DNA of 64,000 nucleotides. Source: Sipunculus nudus (lineage: Eukaryota; Annelida; Sipuncula; Golfingiida; Sipunculidae). The translations under genes and the position numbers were made by a program. This document shows positions 1-10,841 of the stretch, one piece after another. The notes beneath the pieces are model-generated. The model was not told where the DNA came from. It saw nothing but the letters and a program-made list of their open reading frames with translations, and did no database searches. Each line of letters opens with the position of its first letter. Position 1 is the first letter of the stretch. The stretch is from positions 52,027,676 to 52,091,675 of the forward strand of contig CM049316.1 in NCBI GenBank assembly GCA_026874595.1, read 5' to 3'.

Positions 1-781
1 TGTATGAGAGTATTCACCTTCATTTTATTTGTATCACAGTACACGGCTTCATTTGGTTTGTATGAGAGTACTCAGCTTCATTTGGTCTGTATGAGAGTAC
101 TCAGCTTCATTTTTTTGTATCACAGTACACGGCTTCATTTGGTTTGTATGACTATACACAGCTTCATTTGGTCTGTATGAGAGTACTCAGCTTCATTTTT
201 TTGTATCACAGTACACGGCTTCATTTGGTTTGTATGACAGTACACAGCTTCATTTGGTCTGTATGAGAGTATTCAGCTTCATTTTATTTGTATCACAGTA
301 CACGGCTTCATTTGGTTTGTATGACAGTACACAGTTTCATTTGGTCTGTATGAGAGTATTCAGCTCCATTTTATTTGTATCACAGTACACGGCTTCATTT
401 GGTTTGTATGACAGTACACAGCTTCATTTGGTCTGTATGTGGGTATTCAGCTTCATTTTATTTGTATCACAGTACACGGCTTTATTTGGTTTGTATGACA
501 GTACTCAGCTTCATTTGGTCTGTATGAGAGTACTCAGCTTCATTTTATTTGTATCACAGTACACGGCTTCATTTGGTTTGTATGACAGTACACAGCTTCA
601 TTTGGTCTGTATGAGAGTATTCAGCTACATTTTATTTGTATCACAGTACACGGCTTCATTTGGTTTGTATGACAGTACTCAGCTTCATTTGGTCTGTATG
701 GGAGTATTCAGCTTCATTTTATTTGTATCACAGTACACGGCTCATTTGGTTTGTATGACAGTACTCAGCTTCATTTGGTCT
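1..781 (+). repeat. Trimeric satellite segment left of the first diverged block
   Basis: Ordinary A-B-C trimers. The left end carries the GACTATACAC marker module. Near 725-752 a C monomer has lost one base (GGCTCATTTGG instead of GGCTTCATTTGG). Similar 28 bp C monomers precede the other diverged blocks, so this flank is part of the same duplicated unit. No gene or unique sequence is present. Confidence 0.9.
89..202 (+). repeat. GACTATACAC marker module, copy 1
   Basis: Four monomers: a 28 bp B ending in seven T's (89-116), a C, an A with GACTATACAC in place of GACAGTACAC, and a second 28 bp B (175-202). The two single-base losses shift the reading frame. The module tags duplicated units. 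Confidence 0.9.
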
Positions 782-1158
782 GTATGACAGCACACAACTT
801 CATTTGGTTTGTATGACAGTACACAGCTTCATTTGGTTTGTATGACAGTACTCAGCTTCATTTGGTTTGTATGACAGAACTCAGCTTCATCGGGTTTGTA
901 TGACAGCACACAACTTCATTTGGTTTGTATGGCAGTACACAGCTTCTTTTGGTTTGTATGACAGCACACGGCTTCATTTGGTTTGTATGACAGTTCCCAG
1001 CTTCATTTGGTTTTTATGACAGCACACGGCTCCATTTGGCTTGTATGACAGTTCAAATCTTCATTTGGATTTTATCAAAGTAGTCAGTTCCATTTGGTTT
1101 GTATGACAGTACTCAGCTTTATTTGGTTTGTATGACAGTACACAGCTTCATTTGGTTT
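782..1158 (+). repeat. Diverged non-trimeric monomer block, copy 1
   Basis: Thirteen 29 bp monomers (377 bp) in which the A-B-C order is absent. Nearly all have GTATGACAG at the start and GGTTT at the end, so they look like one monomer type repeated. Private changes include CACACAACTT (791), CATCGGG (889), GTATGGCAG (927), GTTCCCAG (993) and TTATCAAAGTAG (1072). This copy differs from the later ones at 1043-1071 (GTTCAAATC instead of GTTCCCATC) and 1072-1100 (CAGTTCC instead of CAGCTCC). It may be a relic of the array before the trimer spread, or a decayed segment outside active exchange; the sequence alone does not decide. Confidence 0.92.
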
Positions 1159-2463
1159 GTATGACAGTACACAGCTTCATTTGGTCTGTATGAGAGTATT
1201 CAGCTTCATTTTATTTGTATCGCAGTACACGGCTTTATTTGGTTTATATGACAGTACTCACCTTCATTTGGTCTGTATGTGGGTATTCAGCTTCATTTTA
1301 TTTGTATCACAGTACACGGCTTCATTTGGTTTGTATGACAGTACACAGCTTCATTTGGTCTGTATGAGAGTATTCAGCTTCATTTTATTTGTATCACAGT
1401 ACACGGCTTCATTTGGTTTGTATGACAGTACACAGCTTCATTTGGTCTGTATGAGAGTACTCAGCTTCATTTTCTTTGTATCACAGTACACGGCTTCATT
1501 TGGTTTGTATGACAGTACACAGCTTCATTTGGTCTGTATGAGAGTACTCAGCTTCATTTTATTTGTATCACAGTACACGGCTTTATTTGGTTTATATGAC
1601 AGTACTCAGCTTCATTTGGTTCGTATGAGAGTACTCAGCTTCATTTTATTTGTATCACAGTACACGGCTTTATTTGGTTTGTATGACAGTACACAGCTTC
1701 ATTTGGTCTGTATGAGAGTACTCAGCTTCATTTTATTTGTATCACAGTACACGGCTTCATTTGGTTTGTATGACAGTACACAGCTTCATTTGGTCTGTAT
1801 GAGAGTATTCAGCTTCATTTTATTTGTATCACAGTACACGGCTTCATTTGGTTTATATGACAGTACTCAGATTCATTTGGTCTGTATGAGAGTATTCAGC
1901 TTCATTTTATTTGTATCACAGTACACGGCTTTATTTGGAATATATGACAGTACTCAGCTTCAGTTGGTCTGTATGAGAGTATTCAGCTTCATTTTATTTG
2001 TATCACAGTACACGGCTTCATTTGGTTTATATGACAGTACTCAGCTTCATTTGGTCTGTATGAGAGTACTCAGCTTCATTTGGTTTGTATGAGAGTACTC
2101 AGCTTCATTTTATTTGTATCACAATACACGGCTTCATTTGGTTTGTATGACAGTACACAGTTTCATTTGGTCTGTATGAGAGTATTCAGCTTCATTTTAT
2201 TTGTTTCACAGTACACGGCTTTATTTGGTTTGTATGACAGTACTCAGCTTCATTTGGTCTGTATGAGAGTACTCAGCTTCATTTTATTTGTATCACAGTA
2301 CACAGTTCCATTTGGTTTGTATGAGAGTACTCAGCTTCATTTGGTTTGTATGAGAGTACTCAGCTTCATTTTATTTGTATCACAGTACACGGCTTTATTT
2401 GGTTTATATGACAGTACTCAGCTTCATTTGGTTCGTATGAGAGTACTCAGCTTCATTTTATTT
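1159..2463 (+). repeat. Trimeric satellite segment right of diverged block 1
   Basis: Trimers resume exactly at the monomer edge at 1159. The C monomer at 1217 has GTATCGCAG, and a nearby A monomer has CTCACCTTC. The same pair of changes follows the diverged blocks at 24723, 38544 and 55121, so block and right flank were copied together. At 2059-2087 a B-like start carries a GGTTT end and is followed by another B, which shifts the trimer register. Confidence 0.9.
1333..1419 (+). repeat. Reference copy of the 87 bp A-B-C trimer
   Basis: A clean example of the higher-order unit: A at 1333-1361, B at 1362-1390 and C at 1391-1419. A and C both contain TGTA, six bases, TACA across the preceding monomer edge, a short dyad. 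B lacks it because TACA is replaced by TATT or TACT. A and B carry AGCT; C has GGCT instead. In the + frame that stays open, the start of A is read TAT GAC, of B ATG AGA, and of C GTA TCA CAG. Confidence 0.95.
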
Positions 2464-3188
2464 GTATCACAGTACACGGCTTTATTTGGTTTGTATGAGA
2501 GTATTCAGCTTCATTTTATTTGTATCACAGTACACGGCTTCATTTGGTTTATATGACAGTACTCAGATTCATTTGGTCTGTATGAGAGTATTCAGCTTCA
2601 TTTTATTTGTATCACAGTACACGGCTTTATTTGGAATATATGACAGTACTCAGCTTCAGTTGGTCTGTATGAGAGTATTCAGCTTCATTTTATTTGTATC
2701 ACAGTACACGGCTTCATTTGGTTTATATGACAGTACTCAGCTTCATTTGGTCTGTATGAGAGTACTCAGCTTCATTTGGTTTGTATGAGAGTACTCAGCT
2801 TCATTTTATTTGTATCACAATACACGGCTTCATTTGGTTTGTATGACAGTACACAGTTTCATTTGGTCTGTATGAGAGTATTCAGCTTCATTTTATTTGT
2901 TTCACAGTACACGGCTTTATTTGGTTTGTATGACAGTACTCAGCTTCATTTGGTCTGTATGAGAGTACTCAGCTTCATTTTATTTGTATCACAGTACACA
3001 GTTCCATTTGGTTTGTATGAGAGTACTCAGCTTCATTTGGTTTGTATGAGAGTACTCAGCTTCATTTTATTTGTATCACAGTACACGGCTTTATTTGGTT
3101 TATATGACAGTACTCAGCTTCATTTGGTTCGTATGAGAGTACTCAGCTTCATTTTATTTGTATCACAGTACACGGCTTTATTTGGTTT
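1797..3188 (+). repeat. 696 bp tandem duplication (8 trimers)
   Basis: Copy one is 1797-2492 and copy two 2493-3188. The period equals 24 monomers. Private variants recur 696 bp apart, for example GGAATATATG at 1937 and 2633 with CAGTTGG just after each. At the junction a C monomer (2464-2492) is joined directly to a B monomer (2493), skipping A. This is what unequal exchange in monomer register but out of trimer register would leave. The same C-to-B join reappears at 10870/10871. Confidence 0.85.
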
Positions 3189-6100
3189 GTATGACAGTAC
3201 ACAGCTTCATTTGGTCTGTATGAGAGTACTCAGCTTCATTTTATTTGTATCACAGTACACGGCTTCATTTGGTTTGTATGACAGTACACAGCTTCATTTG
3301 GTCTGTATGAGAGTATTCAGCTTCATTTTATTTGTATCACAGTACACGGCTTCATTTGGTTTATATGACAGTACTCAGATTCATTTGGTCTGTATGAGAG
3401 TATTCAGCTTCATTTTATTTGTATCACAGTACACGGCTTTATTTGGAATATATGACAGTACTCAGCTTCATTTGGTCTGTATGAGAGTATTCAGCTTCAT
3501 TTTATTTGTATCACAGTACACGGCTTCATTTGGTTTATATGACAGTACTCAGCTTCATTTGGTCTGTATGAGAGTACTCAGCTTCATTTGGTTTGTATGA
3601 GAGTACTCAGCTTCATTTTATTTGTATCACAATACACGGCTTCATTTGGTTTGTATGACAGTACACAGCTTCATTTGGTCTGTATGAGAGTATTCAGCTT
3701 CATTTTATTTGTTTCACAGTACACGGCTCTATTTGGTTTGTATGACAGTACTCAGCTTCATTTGGTCTGTATGAGAGTACTCAGCTTCATTTTATTTGTA
3801 TCACAGTACACAGTTCCATTTGGTTTGTATGAGAGTACTCAGCTTCATTTGGTTTGTATGAGAGTACTCAGCTTCATTTTATTTGTATCACAATACACGG
3901 CTTCATTTGGTTTGTATGACAGTACACAGCTTCATTTGGTCTGTATGAGAGTATTCAGCTTCATTTTTTTGTATCACAGTACACGGCTTCATTTGGTTTG
4001 TATGACAGTACACAGCTTCATTTGGTCTGTATGAGAGTATTCAGCTTCATTTTATTTGTATCACAGTACACGGCTTCATTTGGTTTGTATGACACTACAC
4101 AGCTTCATTTGGTCTGTATGAGAGTATTCAGCTCCATTTTATTTGTATCACAGTACACGGCTTCATTTGGTTTGTATGACAGTACACAGCTTCATTTGGT
4201 CTGTATGTGGGTATTCAGCTTCATTTTATTTGTATCACAGTACACGGCTTTATTTGGTTTGTATGACAGTACTCAGCTTCATTTGGTCTGTATGAGAGTA
4301 CTCAGCTTCATTTTATTTGTATTACAGTACACGGCTTTATTTGGTTTATATGACAGTACTCAGTTTCATTTGGTCTGTATGAGAGTATTCAGCTTCATTT
4401 TATTTATATCACAGTACACGGCTTTATTTGGTTTATATGACAGTACTCAGTTTCATTTGGTCTGTATGAGAGTATTCAGCTTCATTTTATTTGTATCACA
4501 GTACACGGCTTCATTTGGTTTATATGACAGTACTCAGCTTCATTTGGTCTGTATGAGAGTACTCAGCTTCATTTTATTTGTATCACAGTACACGGCTTCA
4601 TTTGGTTTGTATGACAGTACTCAGCTTCATTTGGTCTGTATTAGAGTACTCAGCTTCATTTTATTTGAATCACAGTACACGGCTTCATTTGGTTTGTATG
4701 ACAGAACACAGCTCCATTTGGTCTGTAAGAGAGTACTCAGCTTCATTTTATTTGTATCACAGTACACGGCTTCATTTGGTTTGTATGACAGTACACAGCT
4801 TCATTTGGTCTGTATGAGAGTATTCAGCTTCATTTTATTTGTATCACAGTACACGGCTTCATTTGGTTTGTATGACAGTACACAGCTTCATTTGGTCTGT
4901 AAGAGAGTACTCAGCTTCATTTTATTTGTATCACAGTACACGGCTTCATTTGGTTTGTATGACAGTACACAGCTTCATTTGGTCTGTAAGAGAGTACTCA
5001 GCTTCATTTTATTTGTATCACAGTACACGGCTTCATTTGGTTTGTATGACAGTACACAGCTTCATTTGGTCTGTATGAGAGTATTCAGCTTCATTTTATT
5101 TGTATCACAGTACACGGCTTCATTTGGTTTATATGACAGTACTCAGCTTCATTTGGTCTGTATGAGAGTATTCAGCTTCATTTTATTTGTATCACAGTAC
5201 ACGGCTTTATTTGGTTTGTATGACAGTACTCAGTTTCATTTGGTCTGTATGAGAGTATTCAGCTTCATTTTATTTGTATCACAGTACACGGCTTTATTTG
5301 GTTTATATGACAGTACTCAGTTTCATTTGGTCTGTATGAGAGTATTCAGCTTCATTTTATTTGTATCACAGTACACGGCTTCATTTGGTTTGTATGACAG
5401 TACACAGCTTCATTTGGTCTGTAAGAGAGTACTCAGCTTCATTTTATTTGTATCACAGTACACGGCTTCATCTGGTTTGTATGACAGTACACAGCTTCAT
5501 TTGGTCTGTAAGAGAGTATTCAGCTTCATTTTATTTGTATCACAGTACACGGCTTCATTTGGTTTGTATGACAGTACACAGCTTCATTTGGTCTGTATGA
5601 GAGTATTCAGCTTCATTTTATTTGTATCACAGTACACGGCTTTATTTGGTTTGTATGACAGTACACAGCTTCATTTGGTCTGTAAGAGAGTACTCAGCTT
5701 CATTTTATTTGTATCACAGTACACGGCTTTATTTGGTTTGTATGACAGTACACAGCTTCATTTGGTCTGTATGAGAGTATTCAGCTTCATTTTATTTGTA
5801 TCACAGTACACGGCTTCATTTGGTTTATATGACAGTACTCAGCTTCATTTGGTCTGTATGTGGGTATTCAGCTTCATTTTATTTGTATCACAGTACATGG
5901 CTTCATTTGGTTTGTATTACAGTACACAGCTTCATTTGGTCTGTATGAGAGTATTCAGCTTCATTTTATTTGTATCACAGTACACGGCTTCATTTGGTTT
6001 GTATGACAGTACACAGCTTCATTTGGTCTGTATGAGAGTACTCAGCTTCATTTTATTTGTATCACAGTACACGGCTTCATTTGGTTTGTATGACAGTACA

Positions 6101-9100
6101 CAGCTTCATTTGGTCTGTATGAGAGTACTCAGCTTCATTTTTTTGTATCACAGTACACGGCTTCATTTGGTTTGTATGACAGTACACAGCTTCATTTGGT
6201 CTGTATGAGAGTATTCAGCTTCATTTTATTTGTATCAAAGTACACGGCTTCATTTGGTTTGTATGACACTACACAGCTTCATTTGGTCTGTATGAGAGTA
6301 TTCAGCTCCATTTTATTTGTATCACAGTACACGGCTTCATTTGGTTTGTATGACAGTACACAGCTTCATTTGGTCTGTATGTGGGTATTCAGCTTCATTT
6401 TATTTGTATCACAGTACACGGCTTTATTTGGTTTGTATGACAGTACTCAGCTTCATTTGGTCTGTATGAGAGTACTCAGCTTCATTTTATTTGTATCACA
6501 GTACACGGCTTTATTTGGTTTATATGACAGTACTCAGTTTCATTTGGTCTGTATGAGAGTATTCAGCTTCATTTTATTTGTACCACAGTACACGGCTTCA
6601 TTTGGTTTATATGACAGTACTCAGCTTCATTTGGTCTGTATGAGAGTACTCAGCTTCATTTTATTTGTATCACAGTACACGGCTTCATTTGGTTTGTATG
6701 ACAGTACTCAGCTTCATTTGGTCTGTATTAGAGTACTCAGCTTCATTTTATTTGTATCACAGTACACGGCTTCATTTGGTTTGTATGACAGAACACAGCT
6801 CCATTTCGTCTGTGAGAGAGTACTCAGCTTCATTTTATTTGTATCACAGTACACGGCTTCATTTGGTTTGTATGACAGTACACAGCTTCATTTGGTCTGT
6901 ATGAGAGTATTCAGCTTCATTTTATTTGTATCACAGTACACGGCTTCATTTGGTTTGTATGACAGTACACAGCTTCATTTGGTCTGTAAGAGCGTACTCA
7001 GCTTCATTTTATTTGTATCACAGTACACGGCTTCATTTGGTTTGTATGACAGTACACAGCTTCATTTGGTCTGTATGAGAGTATTCAGCTTCATTTTATT
7101 TGTATCACAGTACACGGCTTCATTTGGTTTGTATGACAGTACACAGCTTCATTTGGTCTGTAAGAGAGTACTCAGCTTCATTTTATTTGTATCACAGTAC
7201 ACGGCTTCATCTGGTTTGTATGACAGTACACAGCTTCATTTGGTCTGTAAGAGAGTATTCAGCTTCATTTTATTTGTATCACAGTACACGGCTTCATTTG
7301 GTTTGTATGACAGTACACAGCTTCATTTGGTCTGTATGAGAGTACTCAGCTTCATTTTATTTGTATCACAGTACACGGCTTTATTTGGTTTGTATGACAG
7401 TACACAGCTTCATTTGGTCTGTATGAGAGTATTCAGCTTCATTTTATTTGTATCACAGTACACGGCTTCATTTGGTTTGTATGACAGTACATAGCTTCAT
7501 TTGGTCTGTATTAGAGTACTCAGCTTCATTTTATTTTTATCACAGTTCACGGCTTCATTTGGTTTGTATGACAGAACACAGCTCCATTTGGTCTGTAAGA
7601 GAGTACTCAGCTTCATTTTATTTGTATCACAGTACACGGCTTCATTTGGTTTGTATGACAGTACACAGCTTCATTTGGTCTGTATGAGAGTATTCAGCTT
7701 CATTTTATTTGTATCACAGTACACGGCTTCATTTGGTTTGTATGACAGTACACAGCTTCATTTGGTCTGTATGAGAGTATTCAGCTTCATTTTATTTGTA
7801 TCACAGTACACGGCTTCATTTGGTTTGTATGACAGTACACAGCTTCATTTGGTCTGTAAGAGAGTACTCAGCTTCATTTTATTTGTATCACAGTACACGG
7901 CTTTATTTGGTTTGTATGACAGTACACAGCTTCATTTGGTCTGTATGAGAGTATTCAGCTTCATTTTATTTGTATCACAGTACACGGCTTCATTTGGTTT
8001 ATATGACAGTACTCACCTTCATTTGGTCTGTATGTGGGTATTCAGCTTCATTTTATTTGTATCACAGTACACGGCTTCATTTGGTTTGTATTACAGTACA
8101 CAGCTTCATTTGGTCTGTATGAGAGTATTCAGCTTCATTTTATTTGTATGACAGTAAACGGCTTCATTTGGTTTGTATGACAGTACACAGCTTCATTTGG
8201 TCTGTATGAGAGTACTCAGCTTCATTTTATTTGTATCACAGTACACGGCTTTATTTGGTTTATATGACAGTACTCAGCTTCATTTGGTTCGTATGAGAGA
8301 ACTCAGCTTTATTTTATTTGTATCACAGTACACGGCTTCATTTGGTTTGTATGACAGTACACAGCTTCATTTGGTCTGTATGAGAGTATTCAGCTTCATT
8401 TTATTTGTATCACAGTACACGGCTTCATTTGGTTTGTATGACAGTACACAGCTTCATTTGGTCTGTATGAGAGTATTCAGCTTCATTTTATTTGTATCAC
8501 AGTACACGGCTTCATTTGGTTTGTATGACAGTACACAGCTTCATTTGGTCTGTATGAGAGTATTCACCTTCATTTTATTTGTATCACAGTACACGGCTTC
8601 ATTTGGTTTGTATGAGAGTACTCAGCTTCATTTGGTCTGTATGAGAGTACTCAGCTTCATTTTTTTGTATCACAGTACACGGCTTCATTTGGTTTGTATG
8701 ACTATACACAGCTTCATTTGGTCTGTATGAGAGTACTCAGCTTCATTTTTTTGTATCACAGTACACGGCTTCATTTGGTTTGTATGACAGTACACAGCTT
8801 CATTTGGTTTGTATGAGAGTATTCAGCTTCATTTTATTTGTATCACAGTACACGGCTTCATTTGGTTTGTATGACAGTACACAGCTTCATTTGGTCTGTA
8901 TGAGAGTATTCAGCTCCATTTTATTTGTATCACAGTACACGGCTTCATTTGGTTTGTATGACAGTACACAGCTTCATTTGGTCTGTATGTGGGTATTCAG
9001 CTTCATTTTATTTGTATCACAGTACACGGCTTTATTTGGTTTGTATGACAGTACTCAGCTTCATTTGGTCTGTATGAGAGTACTCAGCTTCATTTTATTT

Positions 9101-10841
9101 GTATCACAGTACACGGCTTCATTTGGTTTGTATGACAGTACACAGCTTCATTTGGTCTGTATGAGAGTATTCAGCTTCATTTTATTTGTATCACAGTACA
9201 CGGCTTCATTTGGTTTATATGACAGTACTCAGCTTCATTTGGTCTGTATGAGAGTATTCAGCTTCATTTTATTTGTATCACAGTACACGGCTTTATTTGG
9301 TTTGTATGACAGTACTCAGCTTCATTTGGTCTGTATGAGAGTATTCAGCTTCATTTTATTTGTATCACAGTACACGGCTTCATTTGGTTTGTATGACAGT
9401 ACACAGCTTCATTTGGTCTGTATGAGAGTATTCAGCTTCATTTTTATTTGTATCACAGTACACGGCTTCATTTGGTTTATATGACAGTACTCAGCTTCTT
9501 TTGGTCTGTATGAGAGTACTCAGCTTCATTTTATTTGTATCACAGTACACGGCTTCATTTGGTTTATATGACAGTACTCAGCTTCATTTGGTCTGTATGA
9601 GATTATTCAGCTTCATTTTATTTGTATCACAGTACACAGCTTCATTTGGTTTGTATCACAGTACTCAGCTTCATTTGGTTTGTATGAGAATACTCAGCTC
9701 CATTTGGTTTGTATGAGAGTACTCAGCTTAATTTGGTTTGTATGAGAGTACTCAGCTTCATTTTATTTGTATGACAGTACACGGCTTCATTTGGTTTGTA
9801 TGACAGTACACAGCTTCATTTGGTCTGTATGAGAGTACTCTGCTTCATTTTCTTTGTATCACAGTACACGGCTTCATTTGGTTTGTATGACAGTACACAG
9901 CTTCATTTGGTCTGTATGAGAGTACTCAGCTTCATTTTATTTGTATCACAGTACACGGCTTTATTTGGTTTATATGACAGTACTCAGCTTCATTTGGTTC
10001 GTATGAGAGTACTCAGCTTCATTTTATTTGTATCACAGTACACGGCTTTATTTGGTTTGTATGACAGTACACAGCTTCATTTGGTCTGTATGAGAGTACT
10101 CAGCTTCATTTTATTTGTATCACAGTACACGGCTTCATTTGGTTTGTATGACAGTACACAGCTTCATTTGGTATGTATGAGAGTATTCAGCTTCATTTTA
10201 TTTGTATCACAGTACACGGCTTCATTTGGTTTATATGACAGTACTCAGATTCATTTGGTCTGTATGAGAGTATTCAGCTTCATTTTATTTGTATCACAGT
10301 ACACGGCTTTATTTGGAATATATGACAGTACTCAGCTTCATTTGGTCTGTATGAGAGTATTCAGCTTCATTTTATTTGTATCACAGTACACGGCTTCATT
10401 TGGTTTATATGACAGTACTCAGCTTCATTTGGTCTGTATGAGAGTACTCAGCTTCATTTGGTTTGTATGAGAGTACTCAGCTTCATTTTATTTGTATCAC
10501 AATACACGGCTTCATTTGGTTTGTATGACAGTACACAGCTTCATTTGGTCTGTATGAGAGTATTCAGCTTCATTTTATTTGTTTCACAGTACACGGCTTT
10601 ATTTGGTTTGTATGACAGTACTCAGCTTCATTTGGTCTGTATGAGAGTACTCAGCTTCATTTTATTTGTATCACAGTACACAGTTCCATTTGGTTTGTAT
10701 GAGAGTACTCAGCTTCATTTGGTTTGTATGAGAGTACTCAGCTTCATTTTATTTGTATCACAATACACGGCTTCATTTGGTTTGTATGACAGTACACAGC
10801 TTCATTTGGTCTATATGAGAGTATTCAGCTTCATTTTATTT
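2464..10841 (+). repeat. 8378 bp duplicated unit, copy 1
   Basis: Aligns to the following segment at offset 8378 up to about 12.7 kb and at offset 7594-7595 beyond that. The latter part (about 4.7-8 kb) is rich in B monomers with GTAAGAG instead of GTATGAG. Near 9441 one B monomer has an extra T (ATTTTTATTT), also seen at its partner near 17035. The right edge at 10841/10842 joins the end of a B monomer to a C monomer, so the trimer order is kept across the junction. The exact breakpoint is uncertain by about one monomer because the flanks are nearly identical. Confidence 0.82.
8639..8752 (+). repeat. GACTATACAC marker module, copy 2
   Basis: Same four-monomer arrangement, inside the first 8378 bp copy; ACTATA is at 8701. 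Confidence 0.9.

Noticed and set aside
782-1158. A degenerate transposon or unique gene fragment inside the array.
   Set aside because: All thirteen segments are still 29 bp monomers with the GCTTCATTT core or a one- or two-base variant of it; no terminal repeats, target duplication or foreign sequence is seen.
4578-5078. Short overlapping frames in a second phase, 79 codons each.
   Set aside because: Same satellite DNA read in another phase, open only where GTAAGAG or GTATTAG removes a stop.
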